Positions 17,059-24,321 of a stretch of DNA of 36,802 bases are shown here, piece after piece. The position numbers were made by a program, and so were the translations under genes. The notes under the pieces were generated by a model. That model had not been told where the DNA came from. It worked only from the letters and a program-made list of their open reading frames with translations, and did no database searches. The DNA is from Streptacidiphilus pinicola (GTDB lineage Bacteria > Actinomycetota > Actinomycetes > Streptomycetales > Streptomycetaceae), in contig NZ_QKYN01000171.1 of assembly GCF_003258295.1 (NCBI RefSeq), positions 1-36,802 of the forward strand, in the 5' to 3' direction. Each line of letters begins with the position of its first letter. Position 1 is the stretch's first letter.

Positions 17059-18185
17059 TCAGACCAGGTGACACTCTGGACGCCGTCCATCACGCTGATC
17101 TGGAACGCGCTGAGGTCTGGGCTGCCGGAGGCCTGCCAGCGCGCGATCTGCTCCTCGATCCGGTCCCACACCTCGTAGGGGCCGCCCTGGCGCACAACCC
17201 AGCGCTCCCGTGCGATGTACGCGGCCGCCCAGGCGCCGGTCTCTACGTCGAGCAGCACGTGCTCGGTCCGGCCGTGGCGGGGCAGGTCCAGGCGTTGAAT
17301 GGCAGGGGCGGCCAGTTGCATGACGAACCGCGCGGTCCAGTCGCCCAGCAGGTCCGCTCCGATCGGCGTGGTCCGCTCGTCCCCGGCATCGAGGTCCGGC
17401 AGCAGCCCAAACGGCGGTGGGGATTGTGGGCGCGCGAGCATGAACGAGACGTTCCCGGTGAGCAGGTGCCCGCGAGCTTCGCGCTCGCTGATGACCGTCA
17501 GCCGTGCCAGCTCGCTGGAGTGGAGCCAGCCGCCCACGGTGGCCAGGATGATGCCGCCTGGCTTTGTCTGGTCGATCCAGTTCTGTGGGACGTCAGTGAC
17601 CTGGCAGGTCGCGATGACCCGGTCGTAAGGCTCGCTTTCCTTGTGGCCGAGAAGGCCGTCCCCGACGACCAACTCGGGGTGATAGCCCAGCGAGGTGAGC
17701 GCGTTGCCGGCACGGATGCTGACGCGCTTGTCGACTTCAATCGAGACGACGTTCCCATCGCCGAGGCGTTCGCTCAGGAGCGCTGTCGAGTAGCCGGTGC
17801 CGGTGCCGATCTCCAACACTCGCATGTCTTCCTCAACGTGGAGGTCTTCGAGCATGCGGAGTACCAGGGAGGGCAGTGTGGACGACGATGTCGGCGCGCC
17901 CTGGATCGGGCCGGACGTGCCCGCTGCGGTGGTGTTGCCGTCCAGTTGCGTGACCAGCGACTCGTCGCGGTAGGCACCTGGCAACCATGCCGCATCTCCG
18001 GGTTGCACGGGCTGATACTGCGTCGGGGCGCCGGGCTGATGGATCGCGGAGAAGTAGCCGTCGCGCAGGAAGGCTTCGCGCGGCACCGCGCGGGCGGCCT
18101 GCTCCCACGCGGGGTCGCGCACGACTCCGGAGGCCGTGAGGCGGTCGATCAGTTCGGCTCGCAGCGCGAGGGAGGCGTCAGTCAT
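17055..18185 (-). CDS. tgmC: PIMT-like O-methyltransferase of the ATP-grasp RiPP system
   Basis: The product has 376 residues from ATG 18185, overlapping the ligase gene by eight bases. The N-terminal ~220 residues match protein-L-isoaspartate O-methyltransferases: a PREAFL start, a Ser/Thr-rich loop before PSLVLRML (about 98-111), and SAM motif VLEIGTGTGYSTALL at 123-137. A C-terminal extension of about 155 residues, absent from ordinary PIMT, is characteristic of the methyltransferases of ATP-grasp peptide maturase systems. By analogy with the fuscimiditide enzyme ThfM it should methylate an Asp of the modified precursor, which can then cyclise to an aspartimide. The family call is strong; the product is inference. 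Confidence 0.87.
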   Translation of the reverse strand: MTDASLALRAELIDRLTASGVVRDPAWEQAARAVPREAFLRDGYFSAIHQPGAPTQYQPVQPGDAAWLPGAYRDESLVTQLDGNTTAAGTSGPIQGAPTSSSTLPSLVLRMLEDLHVEEDMRVLEIGTGTGYSTALLSERLGDGNVVSIEVDKRVSIRAGNALTSLGYHPELVVGDGLLGHKESEPYDRVIATCQVTDVPQNWIDQTKPGGIILATVGGWLHSSELARLTVISEREARGHLLTGNVSFMLARPQSPPPFGLLPDLDAGDERTTPIGADLLGDWTARFVMQLAAPAIQRLDLPRHGRTEHVLLDVETGAWAAAYIARERWVVRQGGPYEVWDRIEEQIARWQASGSPDLSAFQISVMDGVQSVTWSE

Positions 18186-19140
18186 GGGTTGCGCCCTTCT
18201 CCAGTAGGTCGGCAAGGGCCGCAGTGATCGGCAGGTCTGCCGCGGGTTCCAACCAGGCCCACTGTCCGTTGGGGTTAATCTCCAGGAACCACCAGCGCCC
18301 GTCTGCGTCGATGGCGAAGTCGAGCGCCCCGTACAGCAGGCCAAGGCCGACCATGAACCATCGGAGCCGGGCGGCGATCCGTTCGGGCACCTGAACGGGC
18401 TCGTACTGCAGCTCGGAATAGCGTGCGCGCCAGTCCACGACGCCGTCGGGTGCGGCGATGCGGGCAGCGAAGATCTTGCTGTCCACCACGATCACGCGGG
18501 CGTCCGCGACCTTCGGGATCTGCTGTTGGAACACGTGAGCTGCATTGGCGACGCTCTCGTCGAGGTCGGCGGGGTCAACAGTGCGGACCCACACGCATCC
18601 TGATTCGCCGTCGATGTCGTAGGCCGCGGCGTGCAGGGGCTTGTAGACGACCGGCCCGACGGCCTTCGCGAACTCGACTGCGCTCACTGGGTCGTTGGTG
18701 ATCAGAGTCTCGGGGATCCGGAATCCGACGCGGCGCGCGGCGGCGAGCTGGACCGGCTTGTACTCCGCGGTGGCGACTTGCATCGGGTGGTTGACGTACG
18801 TGCAGCCAGGTAAGGCGTGCAGGATGCCGCCGAGGCCGCGCCGGTTCTCGCTGGCCGCGAACTTCCCGTCCTGGCCAGGCAGGTACGGAGCTGTGTAGAG
18901 CGAGGGGCGACGGTGGTAGAGGGCTCGGACGTGGGAGATGTTCAGGGTGCGCCCGCCGTGCTGGAGCCCGCCCGCCCAGCCGTGCTCGTCCAGGCGCGCG
19001 TCGAGCGTGGAGTGGAGTGGGAAGTCCACCCCTGGGTCGAAGCGCAGCACGGGGACGTCACGGTGGTTGAGTTCGGCGATCACCAGGTCGGCGGTCGGGT
19101 CGTCAGCGCAGGTGGAGACCAGCACGGCGGGCTCATTCAT
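18178..19140 (-). CDS. tgmB: ATP-grasp peptide maturase (graspetide ligase, SAV_5884 type)
   Basis: The product has 320 residues, the usual length. The ATG at 19140 shares one base with the precursor's TAA. Residues 1-120 form the N-terminal peptide-binding part with RALYHRRPS near 72-80. The ATP-grasp fold carries Lys128, Lys167 in VVYKPLHA, Asp274, and the metal-binding EINPNGQW at 287-294. All expected residues are present. These enzymes activate Asp or Glu side chains of a precursor as acyl phosphates and join them to Thr/Ser (ester) or Lys (amide). Tight coupling to the precursor and methyltransferase genes fixes its partner. Confidence 0.9.
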   Translation of the reverse strand: MNEPAVLVSTCADDPTADLVIAELNHRDVPVLRFDPGVDFPLHSTLDARLDEHGWAGGLQHGGRTLNISHVRALYHRRPSLYTAPYLPGQDGKFAASENRRGLGGILHALPGCTYVNHPMQVATAEYKPVQLAAARRVGFRIPETLITNDPVSAVEFAKAVGPVVYKPLHAAAYDIDGESGCVWVRTVDPADLDESVANAAHVFQQQIPKVADARVIVVDSKIFAARIAAPDGVVDWRARYSELQYEPVQVPERIAARLRWFMVGLGLLYGALDFAIDADGRWWFLEINPNGQWAWLEPAADLPITAALADLLEKGATHD

Positions 19141-19415
19141 TAGTCGCCGCCCTGGTCCTGCTGGGCGTCGTGCCCGCTGTCGGGGTCCTGCTGGCCGTCC
19201 TTGCTGATCTGGGTGGGCGGGTAGGTGTTGACGCTGGTGCCGTGCTTGCCGTCCCAGGCGGGGATCGGCAGCCCCTGCTCGTCCAGGTAGATGCTGGTCT
19301 GCGTTTCGGGGTCGAGGCCGGCGTGCCGGTAGGCCTGCCCGCCGGAGTTGTTCCTCATGGGCTCCATGCGGCGGAGGCCCCAGGGAGCGTTGGTGGTGCC
19401 GGTGAGTGTCGTCAC
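19140..19415 (-). CDS. tgmA: Precursor peptide of an ATP-grasp-modified RiPP (graspetide)
   Basis: The product has 91 residues from GTG 19415, with a perfect AGGAGG five bases before it. The leader carries PWGLRRMEPM (11-20), the recognition-type motif of this precursor family, and then LDPETQTSIYLDEQGLP (34-50). The presumed core (about 53-91) starts at WDGKHGTS and holds Thr60, Thr64 and Thr68, with acidic Asp73, 77, 79, 83, 87 and 91, suitable as ester donors and acceptors. Asp55-Gly56 and Asp73-Gly74 are the best places for an aspartimide. No double-Gly leader cleavage site precedes the core. The stop overlaps the ligase start. Confidence 0.87.
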   Translation of the reverse strand: MTTLTGTTNAPWGLRRMEPMRNNSGGQAYRHAGLDPETQTSIYLDEQGLPIPAWDGKHGTSVNTYPPTQISKDGQQDPDSGHDAQQDQGGD

Positions 19416-19420
19416 CGGTT

Positions 19421-19426
19421 CCTCCT
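19421..19426 (-). promoter_or_regulatory. Canonical ribosome-binding site of the precursor gene
   Basis: AGGAGG on the minus strand, five bases before GTG 19415, is the strongest ribosome site in the minus-strand region. It decides the GTG as the start. It fits the need for much more precursor than enzyme from one overlapping transcript. Confidence 0.75.
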
Positions 19427-19503
19427 GTGGATTGGGTGAGTCCGCCTTGCCAGAATGGCAGGGCGGTCGTGCAACCCGTCAGAGCGCGAAGCCGACGGGG
19501 GTC

Positions 19504-19703
19504 TCAGGCGGCAGTGCGTGGATCGCCGCGGATCCGCTGGCGGAGGTCACTGCCTGGCTCGTGGCATGGGCAGGAGCATGTAGTGCGCTGGGCGGGTTCG
19601 ACATCGCCGGCGTTCGCGGTGAAGGTGCCCGGGCAGACCTGGTGAAGACGGGGTAGCGGGTGTCGTAGCAGGCTCCGGCCCAGCCACGGGGCTCCGGGCT
19701 CAT
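19504..19703 (-). pseudogene. Small Cys-rich gene broken by one missing base
   Basis: ATG 19703 overlaps the previous stop (ATGA). The frame codes MSPEPRGWAGACYDTRYPVF, after which codon bias is lost. In another frame the bias resumes at once with HQVCPGTFTANAGDVEP and a tail RTTCSCPCHEPG, ending at TGA 19506-19504. Adding one C near 19645 joins both into a 66-residue protein with a C-x-C-x-C-H metal-binding-like end. As it stands, the first frame runs on to 19479 as a 74-residue protein with poor codon use. Confidence 0.55.
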
Positions 19704-19903
19704 GTCCGCTGGGGCGGCAGGATCGCCAGCTCGCCACGGACCACGCGCTCGTACGCCCCGTAGGCACGGCTGAAGTCGAGGAAGACGAGTTCCCGACCGT
19801 CGAGCGTCCGGGCCATCTCGCTCCCCCGGGTGACAACCCAACGGGCGCCGCTCCACCAAAGGTCGACTTCGTCCCTCGTGAGCGCCGAGGGGATGGGGAT
19901 CAC
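19700..19903 (-). CDS. Small conserved-looking hypothetical protein
   Basis: The product has 67 residues from a GTG overlapping the previous stop (GTGA, 19900-19903). It is a soluble, mixed alpha/beta protein (DEVDLWWSGARWVVTRG, LDGRELVFLDFSRAYGAYERV). Third codon positions are strongly G/C and the gene is coupled on both sides, so it is probably expressed. No family was recognised. It belongs to the set of tiny proteins between the XRE regulator and the RiPP precursor. Confidence 0.65.
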   Translation of the reverse strand: MIPIPSALTRDEVDLWWSGARWVVTRGSEMARTLDGRELVFLDFSRAYGAYERVVRGELAILPPQRT

Positions 19904-20115
19904 GCTGCCTCCCCCGTCCTGTGGGTGGGACAGGCGACCACCAGCCAGCCGACCTCGCCGTCCGCCACAGGCGTGTAGACGTGCCCGGCAGGCTGGAGGC
20001 CTCCCGGGGCGTTGCCACAGATGATGCAGGCGTGGGCGTGGAGTTGGGCGCTCGTCACGGCGACGTTTCGCTCTTCGCCATTGAGCGGTCGAAAGTTGGC
20101 TTTGACCAGCGGCAT
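19900..20115 (-). CDS. Small putative zinc-binding protein
   Basis: The product has 71 residues from ATG 20115. HACIICGN near residues 28-35 and ACPTHRTG at the end form a C-x2-C plus C-x2-H arrangement that could bind zinc. The middle (GGLQPAGHVYTP, then GEVGWLVVAC) resembles small Streptomyces proteins of unknown role. There is no ribosome site upstream, and a promoter-like -10 element ends six bases before the ATG, which suggests a leaderless message. It is the first gene of the small-protein and RiPP transcription unit. Confidence 0.7.
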   Translation of the reverse strand: MPLVKANFRPLNGEERNVAVTSAQLHAHACIICGNAPGGLQPAGHVYTPVADGEVGWLVVACPTHRTGEAA

Positions 20116-20127
20116 GGCGTAACCGTA
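20116..20127 (-). promoter_or_regulatory. Possible leaderless promoter before the small-protein/RiPP unit
   Basis: On the minus strand, TACGGT (20127-20122) fits the actinobacterial -10 pattern TAnnnT and ends six bases before ATG 20115. That would place the transcription start at or next to the ATG. No Shine-Dalgarno sequence is present. A short inverted repeat (TGCAC/GTGCT, around 20129-20143) overlaps the spacer and could be a repressor site. No good -35 hexamer is visible. Confidence 0.4.
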
Positions 20128-20144
20128 CGAGCACAGAAAGTGCA

Positions 20145-20169
20145 GAGGGGGGAGAGTTGCTCCCCCCTC
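20145..20169 (-). terminator. Hairpin terminator after the XRE regulator gene
   Basis: A perfect 10-bp G/C stem, GAGGGGGGAG (20145-20154) with its complement at 20160-20169, encloses a five-base loop. It sits 15 bases beyond the stop of the minus-strand regulator and upstream of the next promoter candidate. It should separate the regulator's transcription from the small-protein/RiPP genes. Confidence 0.7.
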
Positions 20170-20184
20170 GATTGTGAAGATCCG

Positions 20185-21438
20185 TCAGGCGGCGAGCAGG
20201 CCCACCTGGACCGCCAAGGCACTGGCGCGCTGCCGGCGGGCGACCGAGGGCGAGTCGACCCCTTCGAGCAGGATCGCCTTGGCGAAGCCGTTATAGCGCA
20301 CGGTCTCCGGCGCTGCCTCCCAGGCGTGCTGGATGGTCGCGAGGGCGGTCTCGTGCTGTCCGTCGAGTTGGTAGGCGCGGGCCTGCTCGATCCGGTGGCG
20401 GGCGCGGCGCGGACGGGAGGGGATGCAGTGCACGTCGGATCGGGCGGCCTGGCGGACACTCTCGCCGCCCTGGTGCAGCTCGACGGCCACGGTCGTGGCG
20501 TGCGCGCCCATGATCTCTCGGGAGAACGACGTGACGGGGTCGTAGTAGCCGTCGGGGAGTTGGTCAGCGATCTGGCGGGCGCGGTCCCACCAGCCCCACG
20601 CGTCGGGGTTCTGATGGCGGCGGGCGGCGGTAAAGCCGGCCTCGAAGCGCAGGGCGCCGATGATGGCCAGGACGGGCCCTGCGGCGCCTTCGCGCAGCGG
20701 CTCCAGGTACTCAAGGGCGCGGGCGGTGACTTCCTCGGCGGCCTCGTAGTTGCGCTGCGCGGAGTCCCGGTAGGCCTGGACGGCCAGCCAGGAGGCGACA
20801 CCGATGGCACGAGGGTCTTCGGACTCCTGGGCGGCCACCATGCCGCGTTCGGAGATCCGCCAGAGCAGCGACGAATCCGGCTGGTAGGCAGCGAAAAACT
20901 GCGCAAGGGCGTAGGTCTCGGCGAGGAGCGCTTGCGCGGCCCGTCGGTCGGTGGCCGTGTCGGCATGGCGGACGGCGAGTTGGGCATCACGGATCAGGTC
21001 GGGCAGGAGGGCGCCGAGGATCTCGCGGTGGTTGGGCGAGGAGTGCCGAGCCGTCCAGGCCGCACCGAGCCGCCCACGCAAGCCTTCATTGGTGGGAAGC
21101 TCTCCGGTCAGCGCGGCAGGGAGCGCGTTGACGGCGGCAGCGACCTTGGCGAGGCGGGCGTGCGTGGGGCCAATAAACAGGCCCACCTCGGAACCCCGGC
21201 CACCGATGAGCTCGGAGAGGTCGCGGAGGCGGAGTGCTTCGGCCAGCTGGAGGATGGTGACCAGGCGTGGAGGCTGCATCTTGCCGGTCTCGAGCTGCTT
21301 CACCCAGTCAGTGGACCTGCCCATGAACCCGGCAAGAACTTCACGGGTCATGCCGCGGCGGAGACGGAGGATCTTCAGACGCTGGCCGAATGCCAGCGGT
21401 GACTGGTCGGGGTCCCGGGTAGCATCGTCGGTAGGCAT
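20185..21438 (-). CDS. XRE-family transcriptional regulator with TPR-like sensor region
   Basis: The product has 417 residues from ATG 21438; an upstream in-frame start adds 16 unlikely residues. The N-terminal helix-turn-helix (about 17-70: LKILRLRRGMTREVLAGFMG, DWVKQLETGK) is a standard XRE DNA-binding domain. The remaining ~330 residues are helical repeats rich in Ala and Leu, as in the TPR-like signal-binding half of Streptomyces regulators that control peptide or antibiotic genes. It stands directly before the small-protein/RiPP genes on the same strand and is the natural candidate to control them and itself. Confidence 0.83.
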   Translation of the reverse strand: MPTDDATRDPDQSPLAFGQRLKILRLRRGMTREVLAGFMGRSTDWVKQLETGKMQPPRLVTILQLAEALRLRDLSELIGGRGSEVGLFIGPTHARLAKVAAAVNALPAALTGELPTNEGLRGRLGAAWTARHSSPNHREILGALLPDLIRDAQLAVRHADTATDRRAAQALLAETYALAQFFAAYQPDSSLLWRISERGMVAAQESEDPRAIGVASWLAVQAYRDSAQRNYEAAEEVTARALEYLEPLREGAAGPVLAIIGALRFEAGFTAARRHQNPDAWGWWDRARQIADQLPDGYYDPVTSFSREIMGAHATTVAVELHQGGESVRQAARSDVHCIPSRPRRARHRIEQARAYQLDGQHETALATIQHAWEAAPETVRYNGFAKAILLEGVDSPSVARRQRASALAVQVGLLAA

Positions 21439-21450
21439 GGCCTTGCCCCT

Positions 21451-21476
21451 CTCTGAACAGCTCGACACTGTCAGAG
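21451..21476. promoter_or_regulatory. Inverted repeat upstream of the XRE regulator, possible operator
   Basis: CTCTGAACAG (21451-21460) and CTGTCAGAG (21468-21476) form a near-perfect dyad, differing by one extra A, centred about 25 bases before the regulator's ATG. A dyad of this size and place is what an autoregulating XRE protein would bind. No binding data are implied. Confidence 0.5.
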
Positions 21477-21975
21477 TAGACGGCAAGGCCAGTCTCTTGT
21501 TGGGCCCTTCTCATCCCCCACAAACAACACAGCGCAGAAGCAGCGCACCGCGGGCCGAAGTCGTCTGGCTCGAGGACGGTGCGGCAACGACCCAATGTCT
21601 GCCACCACCCTGCGCGGGGTGGCGGTGCGGGCCATCGACGGAAATCGGGCCGAGGGGGTTCTCTGTCCGAGGCGTGCGCGCACAACGCGGGACCGCGCAC
21701 AGCAGTGGGGGCCTCCGACTCCACCTTTGAGCGGTACCGGTGCCTGACTTTCGGGATCGTCGGCCAGCTTCTGGATCGCGCACCCGCATGTCGCCGGCCG
21801 TGCCCTCCGCCGATGCGACGCCCTGCTCTGGCCCAACGGCGGCGCAGGTGTGGCGAAGCGCGGCATGCGACATCGAAGCCACGCAAGAGGCGACATGTGC
21901 CAGGAGCGTTTGTCACCTTACTGGGTGATTTCAGCCAGCGCCGGGAACCCGACGTGCTGCCATCGACTTGCAGAA
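21477..21975. other. Long divergent intergenic region, no gene recognised
   Basis: About 500 bases separate the minus-strand regulator from the plus-strand Tad operon. Open frames exist on both strands but show no consistent codon bias, ribosome site or recognisable protein. It should hold the divergent promoters. GC content falls slightly around 21480-21540. Confidence 0.5.
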
Positions 21976-22012
21976 CAAGAGCTGACGAGCCTCCCTCCTC
22001 GGTCAGCTCTTG
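21976..22012. terminator. 11-bp hairpin ahead of the Tad operon
   Basis: CAAGAGCTGAC (21976-21986) pairs perfectly with GTCAGCTCTTG (22002-22012) around a 15-base loop. It lies 82 bases before the first Tad-locus gene, with no plus-strand gene upstream to terminate and no T run after it. It may be an insulating terminator, an attenuator in the 5' leader, or a protein-binding dyad. Confidence 0.45.
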
Positions 22013-22093
22013 ATGAACCCAGAACAAGCCGTGACTCAATCCCAGTACTATCCGTTCACGATCGTTCCACGCAGAGCAAGGGGGACTCCCACC

Positions 22094-22690
22094 GTGCGCA
22101 CCACTGAACGGTCCTTCGCGTCCACACGGACCCGTCGGCCCCGACACCTGGCCGCCTCGGCGGTCGCAGCCTCCTGCCTGCTCCTCACCGGCTGCGGAAG
22201 CTCAGCCAAGCCCACAGCCTCCGCCGACAGCGCCGCGCCGGCTGCGTCCAACTCGTCGTCGTCGCCCAACGCCACGGACACCGCGAAGACCAAGTTGCTC
22301 ACTGCCTATCAGGGGTTCTGGAACCTCCAGGTCCAGGCGTACACGAGCGGCAGCCTCGACGGCCTGCCGGTCAACACCTATGCGCTGGGGCCTGCCTTCT
22401 ATGACATCGAGCAGACGCTGCAGTACTACAACTCTCAGAACCTCGTGATGCGGGGACGCCCGCAGCTCTCCCCCAAGGTCGTTGCGATCAGCCTCGCCAA
22501 GGAGCCCTACAGCGCGACGATCAACGACTGCATCGACACGACCAACTTCCTCCCCTATAACAAGTCGACCGGGAAGCCTGCTCAGCTGACGGACCACGTC
22601 TTCCGTCACCCGTGGACGTTCACCGCGTCGTTCGACAACGTCCAGTGGCGCATCACGGACGGCAAGATCGACCGGAGCAAGACGTGCTGA
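22094..22690 (+). CDS. Lipoprotein at the head of the Tad operon
   Basis: The product has 198 residues from GTG 22094, preceded by a GGGGGA stretch; a frame open further upstream is less likely. An Arg-rich n-region and hydrophobic core lead to lipobox LLLTGC (about residue 35), so the mature protein is lipid-anchored outside the membrane. A Ser/Ala/Thr linker precedes a ~130-residue domain (LLTAYQGFWNLQVQAYTSG to the C-terminal Cys) reminiscent of small NTF2-like lipoproteins. Its last codons overlap the next gene's start. It is probably an assembly aid for the pilus; the precise role is unknown. Confidence 0.75.
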   Translation: MRTTERSFASTRTRRPRHLAASAVAASCLLLTGCGSSAKPTASADSAAPAASNSSSSPNATDTAKTKLLTAYQGFWNLQVQAYTSGSLDGLPVNTYALGPAFYDIEQTLQYYNSQNLVMRGRPQLSPKVVAISLAKEPYSATINDCIDTTNFLPYNKSTGKPAQLTDHVFRHPWTFTASFDNVQWRITDGKIDRSKTC

Positions 22691-23619
22691 GAAGCAGGCT
22701 TGCGGCAGCCATAGCGGCCGCAGCTGCCCTGGCCGTTAGCTTCTTGCCCAGCCGGGCAACCGCCGACGGCGGCGGAGGTGTCAACTGCGGGCCCTTCAGC
22801 GGCAACTGCAGTGTTTCGGCCAGCAGCTCGCCAGCACCTGGCGGCGGGACGAGCGGCGGTGGCGGTGGTGGAGGTGGAGGTGGTGGGAGCGGCCAGTGCC
22901 AGTTCTCCGGGCACACGTTCCCGTGCTACAACTCCTTCTTCGGGTGGTTCGACTCCCAGGATGGCTGCTACTACAAGTTCCTGGATCCACAACCCGATCC
23001 CACCAGTGTTCTGTGGCAGGGCCACAAGCCTGGTGACGGCACGGTGTACGCGGCCGAGTGCCCGCTGATAACAGGGAAGGGTCTGCCCGGCGGCGGCGCG
23101 CAGTGGTTCCAGAACCCTCCGCCCGGCTTTGGCGGCGCGGTGAACGTGCAGGCGCTGGCGCAGCAGGCTGTGTCGAAGATGGGCCTGCAGGGCCCCGCCA
23201 TCGGAATCGCCCCGCCACCGGGGTCGAAGGGCGTCGTCGGTCTGCCGGTGTGGTTGTGGGACAACGTCTCCGCGACGACCTGGGGGCCGAATACGGCGTC
23301 GGCTTCCGCGGGCGCGGTGACGGTCACCGCGATCGGGAGCGTCACGCAGATCGTGTGGGACATGGGGGACGGCCAGACGGAGACCTGCGCGAGTCCGGGT
23401 GAGGCGTACCAGGCGTCGTTCGGGAACGCGCAGCCGCCGTGCGGCCACACCTACACCACCATTTCGGGCGCGCAGCCGGGCGGGAAGTACGCGATCAACG
23501 CGACCGCGACCTGGGTGGTGAACTGGCAGGCCACCACCGGGCAGACGGGGCAGATCACGGTGACCCGGAAGTCGGCGTCGTCGGTGGTCATCGGTGAACT
23601 GCGGGACTTGAACAACTAG
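22684..23619 (+). CDS. Secreted Gly-rich protein of the Tad locus
   Basis: The product has 311 residues from GTG 22684, overlapping the lipoprotein stop by seven bases. A Sec signal peptide spans about residues 1-27. A run of about eleven Gly (near 57-68) is followed by a Cys-rich part (QCQFSGHTFPCY, GCYYKF). A C-terminal beta domain (AVTVTAIGSVTQIVWDMGDG to the end) has the WDMGDG and GHTYTT pattern of PKD-like beta-sandwiches. Such proteins in this position are often annotated vaguely as ATP/GTP-binding, but no P-loop is visible. It probably acts at the cell surface. Confidence 0.72.
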   Translation: MLRSRLAAAIAAAAALAVSFLPSRATADGGGGVNCGPFSGNCSVSASSSPAPGGGTSGGGGGGGGGGGSGQCQFSGHTFPCYNSFFGWFDSQDGCYYKFLDPQPDPTSVLWQGHKPGDGTVYAAECPLITGKGLPGGGAQWFQNPPPGFGGAVNVQALAQQAVSKMGLQGPAIGIAPPPGSKGVVGLPVWLWDNVSATTWGPNTASASAGAVTVTAIGSVTQIVWDMGDGQTETCASPGEAYQASFGNAQPPCGHTYTTISGAQPGGKYAINATATWVVNWQATTGQTGQITVTRKSASSVVIGELRDLNN

Positions 23620-23652
23620 ACGACGTGGGTTGAGGAAGCGGGAAACACGCTG

Positions 23653-24321
23653 ATGGCTGTGACCAAGCCGCGCCAGCCGGTCGAGCAGGGCTTCGGGCCG
23701 GTGCCGATCACGACGAACGCGCCGCGCCGGGCGAGGCGGCCGATGCTCGCTGCCGCGGGTGCGGCGCTGGCGATCGTCGGGGCGCTGGGTGCGTACGCGA
23801 TGGTGAATCAGGCCGGGGACCGGGTGCCGGTGCTCGCGTTAGCCCATGCGGTGCCGAAGGGGCAGGCGCTCACGGCGCAAGATCTGACGGTGGCGCAGGT
23901 CGCGCCGGATCCCGCGCTTGCGCCGGTTCCCTCGGGGGACGCCTCCCAGGTGTTGGGGAAGACCGCGACGACGGACTTGGCCCAGGGGTCGCTGCTGACC
24001 CGTGGGTCGGTGGCGTCGGGGCCGGATGTGACGGCGGGCAAGGCGGTGGTGGGGGTGTTGGCGAAGCCGGGCCAGGTGCCGGCGGGAATGTTGGAGCCGG
24101 GCAGTGCGGTGCAGGTGGTTCAGACGCCAGCACAGGGTGACAGCAAGGCGCCAACGGCGCCGCTGACGATCCTGGCCTCCGTCGTGTCGGTCGGGGCTGC
24201 GGACGCGAACGGCAACAGCGTGGTCGACCTGGCAGTGAACCCCGCCGACTCGGCGCAGCTTGCTGTCTGGGCGGCGCAGGGCCAGGCGGCGATCACGTTG
24301 CAGTCAGGGTCCGCGGGATGA
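23653..24321 (+). CDS. SAF-domain protein (CpaB/RcpC-like)
   Basis: The product has 222 residues. A basic N-terminus and one membrane span (about 31-52) precede the SAF domain beginning VPVLALAHAVPKGQALTAQDL (residues about 58-120), the antifreeze/FlgA/CpaB fold. A second beta domain runs to the C-terminus. CpaB-type proteins assist Tad pilus assembly across the envelope. Actinobacteria keep the protein although they lack the outer-membrane secretin it meets in Gram-negatives. It overlaps the next gene by four bases. Confidence 0.82.
   Translation: MAVTKPRQPVEQGFGPVPITTNAPRRARRPMLAAAGAALAIVGALGAYAMVNQAGDRVPVLALAHAVPKGQALTAQDLTVAQVAPDPALAPVPSGDASQVLGKTATTDLAQGSLLTRGSVASGPDVTAGKAVVGVLAKPGQVPAGMLEPGSAVQVVQTPAQGDSKAPTAPLTILASVVSVGAADANGNSVVDLAVNPADSAQLAVWAAQGQAAITLQSGSAG

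Noticed and set aside
19921-21402. 493-codon plus-strand frame across the XRE regulator
   Set aside because: Antisense to the regulator and small genes; Gly/Val/Asp-rich shadow without a fold.
21341-22147. 268-codon minus-strand frame in the region before the Tad operon
   Set aside because: Third-position bias is weak, there is no ribosome site, and it overlaps the regulator's start and the operator dyad.
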